DNA of 64,000 bases from Tenrec ecaudatus (GCF_050624435.1 NC_134535.1:74334494-74398493), one strand, 5' to 3'; numbered from the stretch's first letter, positions 32,683-43,347 are shown. Translations and numbers: made by a program. Notes: a model not told the origin generated them from the sequence alone.

Positions 32683-33035
32683 ACTAGAGATACCGGAGGA
32701 TAAGGGGAAAGTGGGGGGATAAAGGGAGAATTGATCACAAGGATCAACATATAACATCCTCCCAGGGGGATGGACAACCGAAAAGTGGGTGAAGGATAAC
32801 AGGGGACGATGTAAGAGATGAAAATAATAATCTATAACTTCTCGAGGGTTCATGAGGGAGGGCGGGTGGGGGAGGGAGGGGAAAATGAGGACCTGATACC
32901 AAGGGCTCAAGTAGAAAGAAAATGCTTTGAAAATGATGATGGCAACGTATGTACAAATGTGCTTGACTCAGTGGATGAATGTATGGATTGTGATGGAAGA
33001 TGTAAGAGCCCCCAATAAAAGTATTGAAAAAAAGA
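32683..33035 (+). mobile_element. R element 3' end fused to U6
   Basis: From 'gaattgatcacaaggatcaa' through the polypurine tract (32855-32890) to 'agagcccccaataaaagtat' plus an A-rich tail, this is the last ~350 bases of an older R subfamily. The fusion to U6 shows that RNA of this family was copied by an L1-type enzyme able to switch template. Confidence 0.75.
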
Positions 33036-33152
33036 AAAAAATATCTTTGAAAGGGCTTTAGTAACTGTTTCTTATTAAGCTTTTAAATTGTAAATGTAAC
33101 AATAATTTTTAAGCATAGCAAACAAAATAAAAGGTACTGCAAAGTACATGAG

Positions 33153-33663
33153 TGAGGGAGTTAGTTTATTGTGCCAACCTGGACGATAAACACATGAGGG
33201 GTTAATTGAAGGGGAGAAGGATAAATGGCTTATTGAGCCTCGCCTTTCTCGATCTCGGGTCTCTTGCTTTGTGATGGTTAGAACAGGGTGCAGCTGCCTT
33301 AGCAGTTCCCTGCTTCAGCTGGCAAGGCTCATTTCCTGTAAGACATCCCTGAGGAGAAGCCGCATGGACCTACCGTGATGCAGCCCTGGGTGCTGGAGCA
33401 GCCGTGTGGAGACCCCTGCCAGCGCTGAGATGCTTACAGGTTCACTGACTCAGCTTTCCTCCTGCAGTCAGCATTGTGTCTGTTTTGTGAGATGGAGGCG
33501 GACTTTGTGGATTGGTGTCGGATAGAGGGTTAATGGTGGACTTGTGGGTTTGGGCAGGACTGGGTTGGGATGTTTTCTTTGATGTGCACTTAATCTTTAT
33601 ATAATACTCTCTTATACATGAGTTTCTGTGGATTTGTTTCTCTAAAGTACCCAGACTAATACA
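33153..33663 (+). mobile_element. ERVL-type solo LTR (family B), 5-bp TSD ATGAG
   Basis: A 511-bp block opens TGAGGGAGTTAGTTTATTGT and closes 'acccagactaataca', flanked by perfect ATGAG duplications (33148-33152, 33664-33668). The TG…CA ends, the 5-bp target and the 'tttctctaaagtacccagac' terminus, comparable to MLT2 LTRs, indicate an ERVL-type LTR. No internal region remains. Same family as the antisense copy at 21006-21588. Confidence 0.75.
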
Positions 33664-33730
33664 ATGAGAGAAAAGATGAACAAATGCTGTGTGTACATAC
33701 AATTGAGTATTATTCTGTCAAGAAGAGACG

Positions 33731-35214
33731 GGATGCTAGCACCCCAGGAGCACAAGTCTCTGGTTGAAGCACCCCAGCTGGTGGTGGAGGAAGAGGAAGA
33801 GAAAACATTGAAATATCTGGGTGTAATGAATGCCTTGTGGGAAGCCTGTGACCAGCTGCGATGGGCAGAGCCCACAAGGATCCAGATGGAAGCGATTCCT
33901 TTGGCTTGACAAGGCCGTGATGTCATTGGTTTGGCAGAAACGGGCTCTGGGAAAACAGGGGCCTTTGCTTTGCCCAGGATCCCTGGTGGCATAGTGGTTA
34001 CGCATTGGGCTGCTAACCACAAGTCAGTGGTTTGAAACCACCAGCAGAAAGTCAAGGCTTTCTACTCCCGTCCAGAGTTACCATCTCAGAGAATCACAGG
34101 GGCTATTCTACCTGTCCTTTAGGGCTGGCACGGCAGAAGTGGGCATCGATTCAATGGCAGTTGAGTTTGGGTTTTTGGTTACTTTGCCCATTCTGAATGC
34201 CCATCTGAAGATGCCCCCAAACACGTTGGTCCTAGTTTTCACCCCACTCAGGAGTTGGTCCCTCAGATCTCGGAGCAGTGTGAAGCCTGGGGGCCTCTAT
34301 TAGAGTACAAACTGCCAGGGCTGTGGGTGGAATCGATTCAATGTCCCACTCTGAACCCAGCGGAAAACCCCATGTAGTGATAGCAGCTCCCAGGTGGCTG
34401 ATTGATCTTTTGGAAAACACAAAGCGCTCAGAAACTGACGATGGGGTGTGCGACAGAGGTTGATAAGATCCTTACAGTGATCCCCTGAGACCGGAAAGCA
34501 TTTCTCTCCTCTGCGGTCACGACCAAGAAGGTGCAGGAAGTTCAGAGGGCAGCTTTGAAGAAATCCGTGAAATGTGAAGTTTCCTCTCAATACCAGACCA
34601 TTGAGAAATTTCAGCAACATTATCTTTTAGTTCTCTCTAAATTCTAGGACAGCTACCTGGTTGATATTCTGAAGGAGTTGGCTGGAAACTCTCTGATAAT
34701 AGTGTGCAGCACCTGTAACAAGTCTGAGAACAGCTCTGCTCCTCTGAAATCTTGGGTTCACTACCATCCCCTCCGTGGGCAGAGGCGTCAGACCAGCGTC
34801 TAGGACCCCCTAACAAATTCAAGGCGGAAGCTCAGCCCATTCTTGAAGGCGAGGCTCAGCCATTCCTCGCGAGGACGTCGTAGTGAATTTTGACACTCCC
34901 ACTCATTCCAAGGATCGCATCCATTGAGCAGCAGAACAGCTCGAGCCGGGCGTTCGGCAGTCTATCAGCTGCATCGCAGAATGACGTGGAACTCTGGTGC
35001 AGAGGCTGCCTGTCTCCAGCACAGGAAAGAGGTCACCAGGCTGACAGAGTGGGTGATGGAAGCCCAGAGATTTGCCCACATGGATTCAAGGGAGCAGGGA
35101 GCAAAGAAGAAACACACCTGGGACGCTGCTGGGGACACTGACCATACGAGGGTGGCAGGGTCCAGGAACAAGGCCGCTGGAGGAGAAGGAAAAGTAAAAA
35201 GGAAAGGCTGTTAG
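33731..35214 (+). pseudogene. DDX47P: DDX47 processed pseudogene
   Basis: Translation of 33731 onward gives EACDQLRWAEPTRIQMEAIP, then [20 protein letters not shown] after an in-frame stop; further on GGIDSMS and IDLLENTK. Near the end are VMEAQRFAHMDSREQ and GGEGKVKRKG. These track the DEAD-box RNA helicase DDX47 (EACDQLGWTKPTKIQIEAIP; Walker [22 protein letters not shown]-terminal AEAQRFARMELREHG and KMKKRKGR). DDX47 works in pre-rRNA processing. The copy is intronless, carries stops and frameshifts, has lost the stretch that includes the DEAD box, and is split by an AfroSINE at 33976-34191. It is a dead retrocopy; the remaining short frames should not be annotated as genes. Confidence 0.9.
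33976..34191 (+). repeat. AfroSINE inserted in DDX47 pseudogene, TSD CTTTGCCC
   Basis: A sense AfroSINE (tRNA-like head 'ccctggtggcatagtggtta', B-box-like 'ggtttgaaacc', tail 'caatggcagttgagtttggg') is flanked by CTTTGCCC at 33968-33975 and 34192-34199. The pseudogene reading continues on both sides, so the SINE is younger than the retrocopy. Confidence 0.88.
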
Positions 35215-35649
35215 TCACTGACATGAAAGTTTGCGTTCGGCTTCATAAAAGGGACTTGAAAAGCATGGGACGCCTTTGCACAGCGTTCTCCCTCCAGAGT
35301 CTGCCAGAATTGCGCCCGGAATCTGCTCTGCTAATGCCCTGCTCCGTCCCCTCTCTCTGTGGCGTCTAGTCTCGTTACTGCAGTTGGGCATTGGCTGACC
35401 ATTGCTGTTATTCAACCTTGGCTCTTGGCTCATGACTCAAGTAGGATGTGCTCCTCTCAGCAACTCACACACTTTGCCATTTTCTACTGCGAGCCAAGGA
35501 CCGAGGCGACGCAGCCGATGATAGGTAAACAGAAAGGGAAGATACTTCAGTATCTAGAACCCTGATATGTCTTGGGGACAGCAACCAAATGGTGATATTC
35601 AGTCTTCTCAGCTTGTGCTTTACTGGAGGGAATATTCAGCAATTAATTT

Positions 35650-36010
35650 ACATATTGTTTTTTAAAGAAAAAAAAGAGAGAGGTGAAGTCCCAATGCCTC
35701 CTACAACATGGATGAACCTGGAAAACATGATGCTGAGTGAAATAAGTCAGTCACGGAAGGACAAGTATTTCATGGTCCTATTAAGTGAAATAGGCAAATA
35801 TACAGGAACCCACGTTCACCAGTAGCCACTAAGGGGGAGAGCAGAGTGGGGCATAGGCTAGGGACACTGTGTTTCTGTTAAGAGTGGTGGAATCATCTGG
35901 AAAGAGAGGGATGAATGTTGTACAACACGATGAACAGAGTCAATGTCACTGACCGTACAGGTAACATGGTTGGACTGAAAACTCTTTTATATATACTGTT
36001 GTATTGTACA
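35650..36010 (+). repeat. L1 3' UTR fragment
   Basis: 'aacatggatgaacctggaaa', 'gtgaaataagtcagtcacgg' and 'aagtgaaataggcaaatata' are L1 3' phrases, preceded by an A-rich run. Old and non-coding. Confidence 0.65.
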
Positions 36011-36490
36011 ATTTGTGAATCACATGGAGAAACTAGAGAGCGAGAGGTTAAAGATAAGGGACCGAGGTGATGCTAAACAGAACACGAGCAAGCCCCTGGC
36101 AGGCAGAAGGTAGGTGCCCTGAGCACGTGGAGGGACACAGTTACAGGGCAGAGGCAGGGACAGAGATGCCCTCTCTGCTAAGCCTGCAGGCAGCGCGCAG
36201 GTACTGACCCACGTGATGAATAGTCCATCGGTCAGGAGCAGGCAGGCAGGTAGGGGAGTTTCCAAGATGCTTCCTCTAATCCAGTTAGTGAGCTGGGATC
36301 GAGGTAGATGGAAACGGAGAAAGGTGAAGGCCTGGGAGACAGAGCTGGCCAGGGGCCCACACCAGCTGCCCACACTTCTTCCAGGACCTCTTCCTTCTGT
36401 TTCTCAGTCCTCCACTGCCCCGTCCTCCGGAACACAGCACCCGCTCATCTTGTTTGTGGACTGTATTGAACTTCGGAAATCAGTCGGTCA
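36010..36490. other. unclassified intergenic sequence
   Basis: Nothing recognised; open frames have no known motif. Confidence 0.25.
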
Positions 36491-36499
36491 GTCAGTTGG

Positions 36500-36930
36500 T
36501 TGCTTCCGTTGCTGTCATTGGCTGCCACTGAGGCGACCCTTCAGACTCTTGGTGACTTCATGTGTGCACCGTGAACGGCAAGTGAGAGGGTTTTCCAGGT
36601 TCGGACCTTTTAGAAGCAACTCCTTCCGTCTTACCTTTGAGGTGCCTTTGGAGGAGCCCTGGTGGTATAGTGGCTATGTGTTGGGCTGCTAACTGCAAGG
36701 CCAGCAGTTTGAAACCACCTGCTGCTCCTCGGGAGAAAGATGAGGCTTTCTACCCCCATCAAGAGTGACAGTGTTGGAACCCACAAGGACAGTTCTACCC
36801 GATTCCATAGGGTCATTAAGAGTTGGCAAGGACTTGATGGCAGTGAGATTTTGGACTTCACGTTTGGTTCAGTTTGAATTGCCAATCTTTCAGCTAGTAG
36901 TCCAGTGCTTAATCATTTGCCCCACTAAAT
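36500..36930. repeat. AfroSINE nested in antisense AfroSINE
   Basis: An antisense long-subfamily AfroSINE (36500-36640, 'gttgctgtcattggctgcca … gagggttttccaggttcgga') is interrupted by a sense AfroSINE at about 36654-36855 ('gagccctggtggtatagtgg … gatggcagtgagattttgg'). It then resumes ('attgccaatctttcagctag … catttgccccac'). Confidence 0.7.
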
Positions 36931-36943
36931 ATAGTTAATCAAA

Positions 36944-37120
36944 ACCAAACCCATTGCTATCAAATCAGTTCTGACTCCTAGAAACCTTGTCTAGGGCTCC
37001 TGAGGTTGTAAATCTTCATGAGCAAATAGCAGCTAGTCTCTTCTTCCTCCTGTGGAGTGGTTGGTAGATTTGAACTGCTGACTTTGAGGTTAGCAGTCTA
37101 ATGCTTACCTGGCACCCTCA
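36944..37120 (-). repeat. AfroSINE (antisense)
   Basis: 'aaaccaaacccattgctatc' to 'gaggttagcagtctaatgct': antisense body and head, diverged. Confidence 0.7.
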
Positions 37121-37380
37121 CCAGAAGTGTAGTCCTTTTATGAGAGTGCATGTGGAACATATAGTCCAGCACCAGGGAAACAGTAGGCCCTCAATAAACA
37201 GTAGCCCTTGTCACTTCTTGCAAGAATGCTTGTCTTCTAGTTGCAGAGTAGTGTGGACAGAGTAATATGAGCCTCTGCCCTCTGGAAATTGACAGTCTTA
37301 CCAGGAGATGGGAGAGAGAGAGGGAATACCCAGAAAGTAATTTAAAAATAATGCCAAGCTTTTAAAAAGATGATGATCAC

Positions 37381-38112
37381 TGTTATGGATTAAATTGTAT
37401 CCTTCAAACTGTGTCAACCTGGCTAGACCATGATTCTCATTCTCAGTCGCCATTTTGTAACCTGCTGTATTTATCCTGTGTTTTATAATACTTGTGGGCA
37501 CAGTGGACCTGTTGGACTGCCAACTGCAAGACTGGCAGCTTGAAACCACCGCTTCTCTGCAGGGAAAGAGGAGGCGTTCTGCTCTTATAAAGACTTAGTC
37601 TCAGAAACCCATAGGGGCAGATCCCCCTGCCCTACAGTTTGAATTGACCTGATGGCAATGAGTTTGCCTTTTTGAGCTTTATAATATGAACCATATGATG
37701 TTGAGGCAAGATTAGTGGCAGTTACATTAATGAAGCAGGGTAATCTACAGAATTAGTTATATCTTGAGCCAATCTCTTTTTACAGTAAGAGAGATTAGAC
37801 AAGTGAGCAGAAATCAGAGCAACTTGGCTGCCACTAAGAAAGAATGGCCAGGAGTGGAGTTTGGGGGACTCTTCTAAGAACCTCCTAGTTGCAGGGTAGA
37901 TTGAAGCCAAGACACATGGAGATCTTCAGAGAACACTGGGCCCACGGATGCTGAAGGAGAAAAAGTCTTTCCATCAGACCCAATGGAGAGGAACAAGTTT
38001 TCTCCTCGAGCTGGCGTCTTGAATTTGGGCTTCTAGCCTGCTGAGTTGTGAGAAAGCGCATTTCTGTTTGTGAAAGCCACTCACTTGTTATACAGCACTG
38101 GGTAATTAGGAC
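37381..38112 (+). mobile_element. MaLR (MLT1-like) solo LTR with AfroSINE inside
   Basis: It opens TGTTATGGATTAAATTGTAT and closes near 'atacagcactgggtaattag', with the 'cttgaatttgggcttctagc' and 'tgagttgtgagaaagcgcat' signature of MLT1-type LTRs in sense orientation. An AfroSINE interrupts it at 37491-37677. It is a broken, old copy; target duplication not seen. Confidence 0.65.
37491..37677 (+). repeat. AfroSINE in MaLR LTR, TSD TTTATAATA
   Basis: The sense AfroSINE 'cttgtgggcacagtggacct … gatggcaatgagtttgcc' has perfect 9-bp flanks TTTATAATA (37482-37490, 37678-37686). Confidence 0.85.
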
Positions 38113-38187
38113 AGAATTTGGTAGTGGGAGGGGAGTGCTGCTCTAACAGATACCTCACACAGACAAGCCCCTTGAGAGTTGGGTAAT

Positions 38188-38894
38188 TGTGGGTGAAAGG
38201 CCAGCTCCCCACAACTAATCTCGGGTTCGGTAAGCGTAATTGTAATGGTTAAGATATATATATATATAAAGATTAAAATTAAGTCATAGAGAACATGAGA
38301 TAGAAGAGAGATTGAAGTAATGGAGTCAGATACATTTCATGAAAGCATGCTCACCTCCTGGATGGCTTTGATCTTACCAGCCAGGTTCATGCACAGCATG
38401 GGCCCTGGGCCCAGAGGGCAGGGGAGAGAGCAAGAGAGAGGGAGGGGAAGGAGGACAAGGGGAAGGGAACAGGGGAGAGAGGACGGGAAGAGCAGAGGGG
38501 AAAGTAGAGAAAGCCCTAGAGAGTCTTTATTGCTAACCAGGGTTTATGTATCTTTGGGGGGCATTCAAGCCCACTAATTACAGGTAAAGACATAGGTCAC
38601 AGGAAGGGGTTGCACTATAGGTAATACAGTAATGAGAGGGGGACAACCTAGGGGTTCATACGCCATAGGAAGAAGAGGGATTAAGGGTATACACGTGACA
38701 AGATGGGTGGATCCTAGACTCAGGATGGCAGCCTAACTTTGGATGTCACTGAGCCAGTTTGACCTGTTCTCTGGCTTTCCATGGAAAACATTAGCAGTAG
38801 GGTGTAAACCCTACCTACAGGGACCGGACTGCCTTCCTAAGTCTAACATATATTTGGGGGAGAGGACTTGGGAGAAATCTTTCTGTTTCCCACA
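38188..38894. mobile_element. ERV2-type solo LTR, 6-bp TSD GGTAAT
   Basis: A 707-bp block with ends TGTGGGTGAAAGGCCAGC and 'ctgtttcccaca' is flanked by perfect GGTAAT duplications (38182-38187, 38895-38900). The 6-bp target and TGTGGG…CCCACA ends suggest a class II (ERV2/ERVK-like) LTR. It contains a purine-rich GGGAGAG stretch at 38408-38510. The related copy at 39901-40744 shares 'acaagatgggtggatcctag'-type sequence. No internal genes. Orientation not determined. Confidence 0.72.
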
Positions 38895-39249
38895 GGTAAT
38901 GAGTACCGGCTGAGTTGTAAGGCTCTCAGAGTAAAAGCCTAAATGGTCTTGAGGAGGTGGTTGGAGGAATAATGGATGTTGAGAGCTGAGAAGAAAGTGA
39001 GGAGAGCTAGGAATTGAACTGTGTCCCCCAAAATATGTCACCTTGGCTAGGCCATGATTCTCATTATTATGCAAATAGCCTCCATTGTGTGATCTGATGT
39101 AATTAGCTTACTGTGGTAATAATGTTAATGGGGCAGGTGGTGATGTTAACAGGGCAGTATACAATCTACAGGATAAGCCTGTATTTTTTGAGATACAAAA
39201 AAAGATTAAACAAGTGAGCAGAGATCACAACGCCCTGACTACCACTAAG

Positions 39250-39757
39250 TGTGTTAGTCTGGGTAGACTAGAGAAATAAATTCATAGACACTTATGTGTG
39301 TATAAGAAAAAGCTTTATATACAAGAGCAATTGAATATTGAGAAAACATCCGACCCAGCGCAGTCCAGATCAAGTCCATAAATCTGATATCAGTCCATAT
39401 GTCCTATACCAATCTATAAAGTCCTCTTCAGACTTACGAAACACATGCAATGATGCTGAATACAGGAAGATCACAGGCCACTGACAGTCTTGTGGATCCA
39501 GTGGCAGTGTAAGCATCTCAGCGCTGGCATGGGTCTCCACGTGGCTCCTCCAGGCCTAGGCCTCTCCCTGCCATCAGCATAGCCTCATGTGTCTTGTCAG
39601 TAGAGAGACTCAGGAAGTGAGCATGTGTCCTGCCTCCGGGGAGATATTTATCTCCTTAGTACCTCCAAATGAGGTCATCAAGCTACGACCTGACTGACAG
39701 GCTAAACTCCACCCCTTCCCTCTCAAGTCTCAAACTGACACCAGATTATGGGGAACA
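39250..39757 (-). mobile_element. ERVL-type solo LTR (family A) inside MaLR LTR
   Basis: It starts TGTGTTAGTCTGGGTAGACT right after 'accactaag' of the host LTR and ends near 'gacaccagattatggggaac'. It is collinear with the 42094-42600 copy over its length ('catgcaatgatgctgaatac', 'cttgtggatccagtggcagt'). A target duplication is not evident on the right. Confidence 0.65.
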
Positions 39758-39900
39758 GAGCATGTACTTTGAATCTGGGATCTCCAAGGAATGGTCTGGG
39801 CTGATAGATGTTAAAAGGAGACAAGACCTCTCCCTAGAGCAGACTCAGGACAAAAGCCTTCCCCTAATGCTGGCACTCTGAATTCAGACTCCTTGCCTCT

Positions 39901-40016
39901 TGTGGGGGACCAGCCACCACAACTGAATGGGCCCTATGGGGTGGTTGTGCAATTGAGGGGTAAATTAAAGACTCAGACAAGGCATGCGAGGGCTCACCTC
40001 TTCCATGAGCACCAGA

Positions 40017-40053
<37 letters not shown>

Positions 40054-40744
40054 TACACTCTCAACAGGTTTATATAATCTCAGGCATGCAAGCCATATAC
40101 ATATGCATATGTAACAGGAAGGGACATTTACATAACAGGAAGGGGACTTACTAAGGGCATAATGCAGTGGGTCACGACCCCTTTGGGGGGTTGAATGACC
40201 CTTTCACAGGTCGCCTGATTCATAACAATAGCAAAATAACAGTGATGAAGTCACAACCAAAATAATGTTCTGGTTGGGGGTCACCACAGCATGAGGAACT
40301 GTATGAATGGGTCATGGCATTAGGATAGTCACTGTTCTAGGGGCTATCTCTGACAGGAAGGCACATTCTTAACAAGATGGGCAGGTTCTAGAGTCAAGAT
40401 GGCATCTTAACCTGGCTTGACTCTAGTTGTCTGTGAGCTCTTCCCCAGGGGAGCAATCTATGATCCTTATCAGAAGGGAGTAGGTGTTACTTATGGTGGG
40501 ACAGACAATAGGTTCTGATTGCTCTTGGTGGCAGACAACCTTCAAGTGTATATCTTAGCAACCATGCACTTGCAAGCAGCACCTTACAATTGGCATTCTT
40601 ACTGGGGACATTGTGGGGATTCATGTCCCACTCATGAGTGTGAAGGCCTCTCTCCACGAGAGTCTCAGCTTCCCAGACTCCTTTCAATATGAGCGTAGAG
40701 AATTTGTCTGCATATACTCGCTTCCTGGTTCTCAGTTTCCCACA
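39901..40744. mobile_element. ERV2-type solo LTR, 6-bp TSD GCCTCT, holding SPIN-like sequence
   Basis: The ends TGTGGGGGACCAGCCACCAC and 'ctcagtttcccaca' lie between perfect GCCTCT duplications (39895-39900, 40745-40750). It is of the same family as the LTR at 38188. A GA microsatellite expanded at 40021-40050 and a SPIN-like block lies inside. No internal genes. It is younger than the MaLR LTR it interrupts. Confidence 0.75.
40170..40340 (-). mobile_element. SPIN-type hAT MITE (copy 3), antisense and eroded
   Basis: 'cagtgggtcacgaccccttt', 'gttgaatgaccctttcacag', 'aataacagtgatgaagtcac' and 'catgaggaactgtatgaatg' are the antisense counterparts of copies 1, 2 and 4. The termini are eroded and no clear 8-bp duplication remains. 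Confidence 0.75.
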
Positions 40745-41194
40745 GCCTCTTACACTCACTGCGAGGGAATATATTTGTTTGTTATAGCTGCCAATTTCTG
40801 TTACTACAGACAACACTAGTGAACCAAGACAGCCACAAATACCTGAATGGGGCTTTTCAACTTCTTTGAATACAGCCTGCTTATTTGATCATAATATGTA
40901 CTTTGTAATGATCTAGAATTCAAATACATGAGGGTAAGTTAAAAACATCAAAATGTGAAGCCATTGTTTCTTGACTGCAAAATTGGTGAGGAGGCCATAT
41001 CTGACTCCTCAGACTTTCCTATTGCCACAGGGCAGAGGTCAGTCCTGCCTCCTCTCTCTTTATTTTTTATCTATTCGGACACCTTCCGAGGGCCGAGACC
41101 CTCTACTTCTCTACTGGGTTTGATAATTCATTGCATTGATCACATGGAACTCCAACAATACTCACAATGAAGGGAGCTGCTTAAGGGAGTTACC

Positions 41195-41402
41195 GGAACC
41201 CTGGTGGTGTAGTGGATACACGTTGGGCAGCTAATCACAAGGTCAGCAGCTTGAAATCACTGATTGCCCCACGGGAGAAAGACAGGGTGCATTCTACTTC
41301 CTAAAGAATCCCACGGTCTGAAATTCACAGAGGCAGTTAGTTCTACCCTGTCCTAAAGGGTCTCTATGGGTCAGAACCAACTCATTGGATTTGGGTTTAT
41401 TA
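41195..41402 (+). repeat. AfroSINE (sense)
   Basis: 'ggaaccctggtggtgtagtg' head, 'cacgggagaaagacagggtg' body and 'ccaactcattggatttgggt' tail. Confidence 0.8.
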
Positions 41403-42020
41403 AGGAAGTCAACATATTAGGGAGTCAGGAAGTTACAAGTCAGGATCAGTAAACATACAATCACTGGCTCACAGAAACACCTCTGCTTGGTTAGTAGTAG
41501 TGAAGTCTCTCTAGCCTTCAGTCTCTCAGTCATGTGGTTCGTTGGCCTCTACGTCTAGGAAGCCAGCCCCTCAGTCTTCATAACTAGCCCTCTGGTCTTG
41601 GCTTGCCTCCTTTGCTCTGCAGCCTGGAGACTGCAGTCTCTGGTCTCAGCCTCCACCACTTTAGACAGATCTGGAGCACACTCCAATGGTGGTTCTCCTT
41701 AGTTTATGGCCCTGGGATTTTCTCTGCTTCTGAGATGGCACAGGGATGGCTCTTAAAACCAGAGGAATGGCTTTGATGAAGGTGTGATTCTGGTCTTTGA
41801 GCAGCGCAAATCCCCCAGAAAACAAAGGGTGGTGACTTGGTTTCTATCCTCTAATAAAGCAGAGACTCAGAATACATCCCATCTTAATCCTGTCCATTAA
41901 CATAGCAGAGAATGTCCTCCAACATGGGATGATAGCCCCTGGCATTAGAGGCTAGAATTTACAAGACCAAAAGGGATTACAGCCGGAGGGCCATATTAAG
42001 TAATGAATTACCTCTCCCTG
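41403..42020. repeat. unclassified interspersed sequence
   Basis: A coherent block ('agtcaggaagttacaagtca … ctggagactgcagtctctgg') with the feel of an LTR or other interspersed repeat, but no terminal signals or target duplication were found. Confidence 0.3.
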
Positions 42021-42028
42021 ACATAGAG

Positions 42029-42723
42029 CAGCGGTTCTCAACCTTCCTAATCCTCGACCCTTTAATACAGTTCCTCATGTGGTGGCTACTCCCTGTGTTA
42101 GTCTGGGTAGACTAGAGAAACAAATCCATGGACACACATATGTGTATAAGAAAGAGATCTGTATACAAGAACAATTGAACATTGAGAAAATATCCCATCC
42201 TAGTCCATATCAAGTCCATAAATCCTATATTAGCCCATCTGTCCTATACCAATCTATAAAGTCCTCTTCAGACTCATGAAATGCATGCAATGACACAGAA
42301 TGTAGAAGATCACAGGCCAGTGGGTAGACAGTCTTGGGACCCAGTGGCATTGGAAACATCTCTGCGCTGGCAGGAGCCTTTGCGTCAGGGTGGGTCCATG
42401 TTTTGTCAGCTGCTATGTCTGCCAGGGAGTGTCAGAGAGAGAAAGAGTGTCTTTGGCCTCCAAGGAGGAAGTCCAGATTTCCCAGAATTCTCAGGAGAAG
42501 GCCATGCCCACAGAGAAGTCTCATTGGCTATCTCCAGATTGGCAGCCTAGGCGCCACCCCTATACTCTTCATCCTTAAATTGACACCAGATTAGGTCACA
42601 CTCCCAAACAAAATTATTTTCTTTGCTACTTCATCACTGTCATTTTGCTACTGTTAGGAATCGGGTGACCCCAGTGAAAGGGTCATTCGGAAGGGGTTGG
42701 GACCCACAGGTTGAGAACCGCTG
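42029..42723 (+). mobile_element. SPIN-type hAT MITE (copy 4), split by an LTR
   Basis: The left part, 42029-42093, opens CAGCGGTTCTCAACCTTCCT; the right part, 42606-42723, closes 'ggttgagaaccgctg'. Flanks are acatagag (42021-42028) and ccatagat (42724-42731), an 8-bp duplication with two mismatches. Without the insert the element is about 190 bp, like copies 1 and 2. Confidence 0.85.
42094..42600 (-). mobile_element. ERVL-type solo LTR (family A) inside SPIN, TSD CTCCC
   Basis: A 507-bp LTR from TGTGTTAGTCTGGGTAGACT to 'ccagattaggtcaca', flanked by perfect CTCCC duplications (42089-42093, 42601-42605) that both lie within the SPIN element. The 5-bp duplication and MLT2-like termini (in antisense) point to ERVL. 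No internal region. Being inside a SPIN copy, it is younger than the SPIN wave in this lineage. Confidence 0.82.
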
Positions 42724-43347
42724 CCATAGATCATGCTCCTGGGTCTACGCATTTCTGAAGGCAGCATTTCCAATTTCTCCAGCCCTTCACTGAAGAATCT
42801 TTGGTCTTTGTTAAAACAGCTGTTTTGGTGTCTCCAAGGCACACACATCATGTTCCTGAGAAATATTCCTTGAGTTTTAGGGACTAAAAGAAATCTGAAG
42901 GAGCAAGAGAGAGGCTGTAGGGTGGATGAGGTAATGTTTCCCAGTGAAATTCTCATAGAACAACAGCCTTGCTGCCCTCAACGGATGGTCAGGATGGAAA
43001 CAAATCCCTTGGCTTAACTTTCCGGGCCTTTGCGCTCTAATGCAGTTTCCAGTTTTCTGGAAATTTCTTCCTGGTAAGCCCCTGTGAACATCTTATGAAA
43101 CCTATCAAGATCACACCTTGGGAACCCCCCCAAAAACCATCATCATATTTTCTGAGCTGTTGTCTCTGCTTTGCATTTAACCGGCCCAGCAAATCCCCTC
43201 AGAAGAATGGCCTTTTTTTTTGGCACCCTAAGGAGACTAGGCTAGGGTGAGGGCTGAGTCAGAATGGACTTGGTGGCCGGGAGTTTGGCTTTCCCCCACT
43301 TTCTTTTCCTTTTGGTTTTAGGGAGACTGAGACAATTGTATGCGAGG

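Larger units (their letters stand above)
39008..40830 (+). mobile_element. MaLR (MLT1-like) LTR, twice interrupted
   Basis: The host LTR starts near 'gaattgaactgtgtccccca' (39008), continues through 39249, resumes at about 39758-39900 ('tgctggcactctgaattcag') and ends at 40745-40830 ('tacactcactgcgagggaat … actagtgaaccaaga'). The pieces line up in order with the 37.4-kb copy and with the general MLT1 layout. Two later LTRs sit inside it. Confidence 0.65.

Noticed and set aside
33664-33909. 81-codon frame that looks like a helicase gene start
   Set aside because: It is the beginning of the DDX47 retrocopy, ended by a premature stop; upstream residues come from unrelated flanking sequence.
19010-42600. 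Possible complete provirus made of the family A LTRs
   Set aside because: The three copies are in separate contexts with no internal region between them; each is a solo LTR or fragment.
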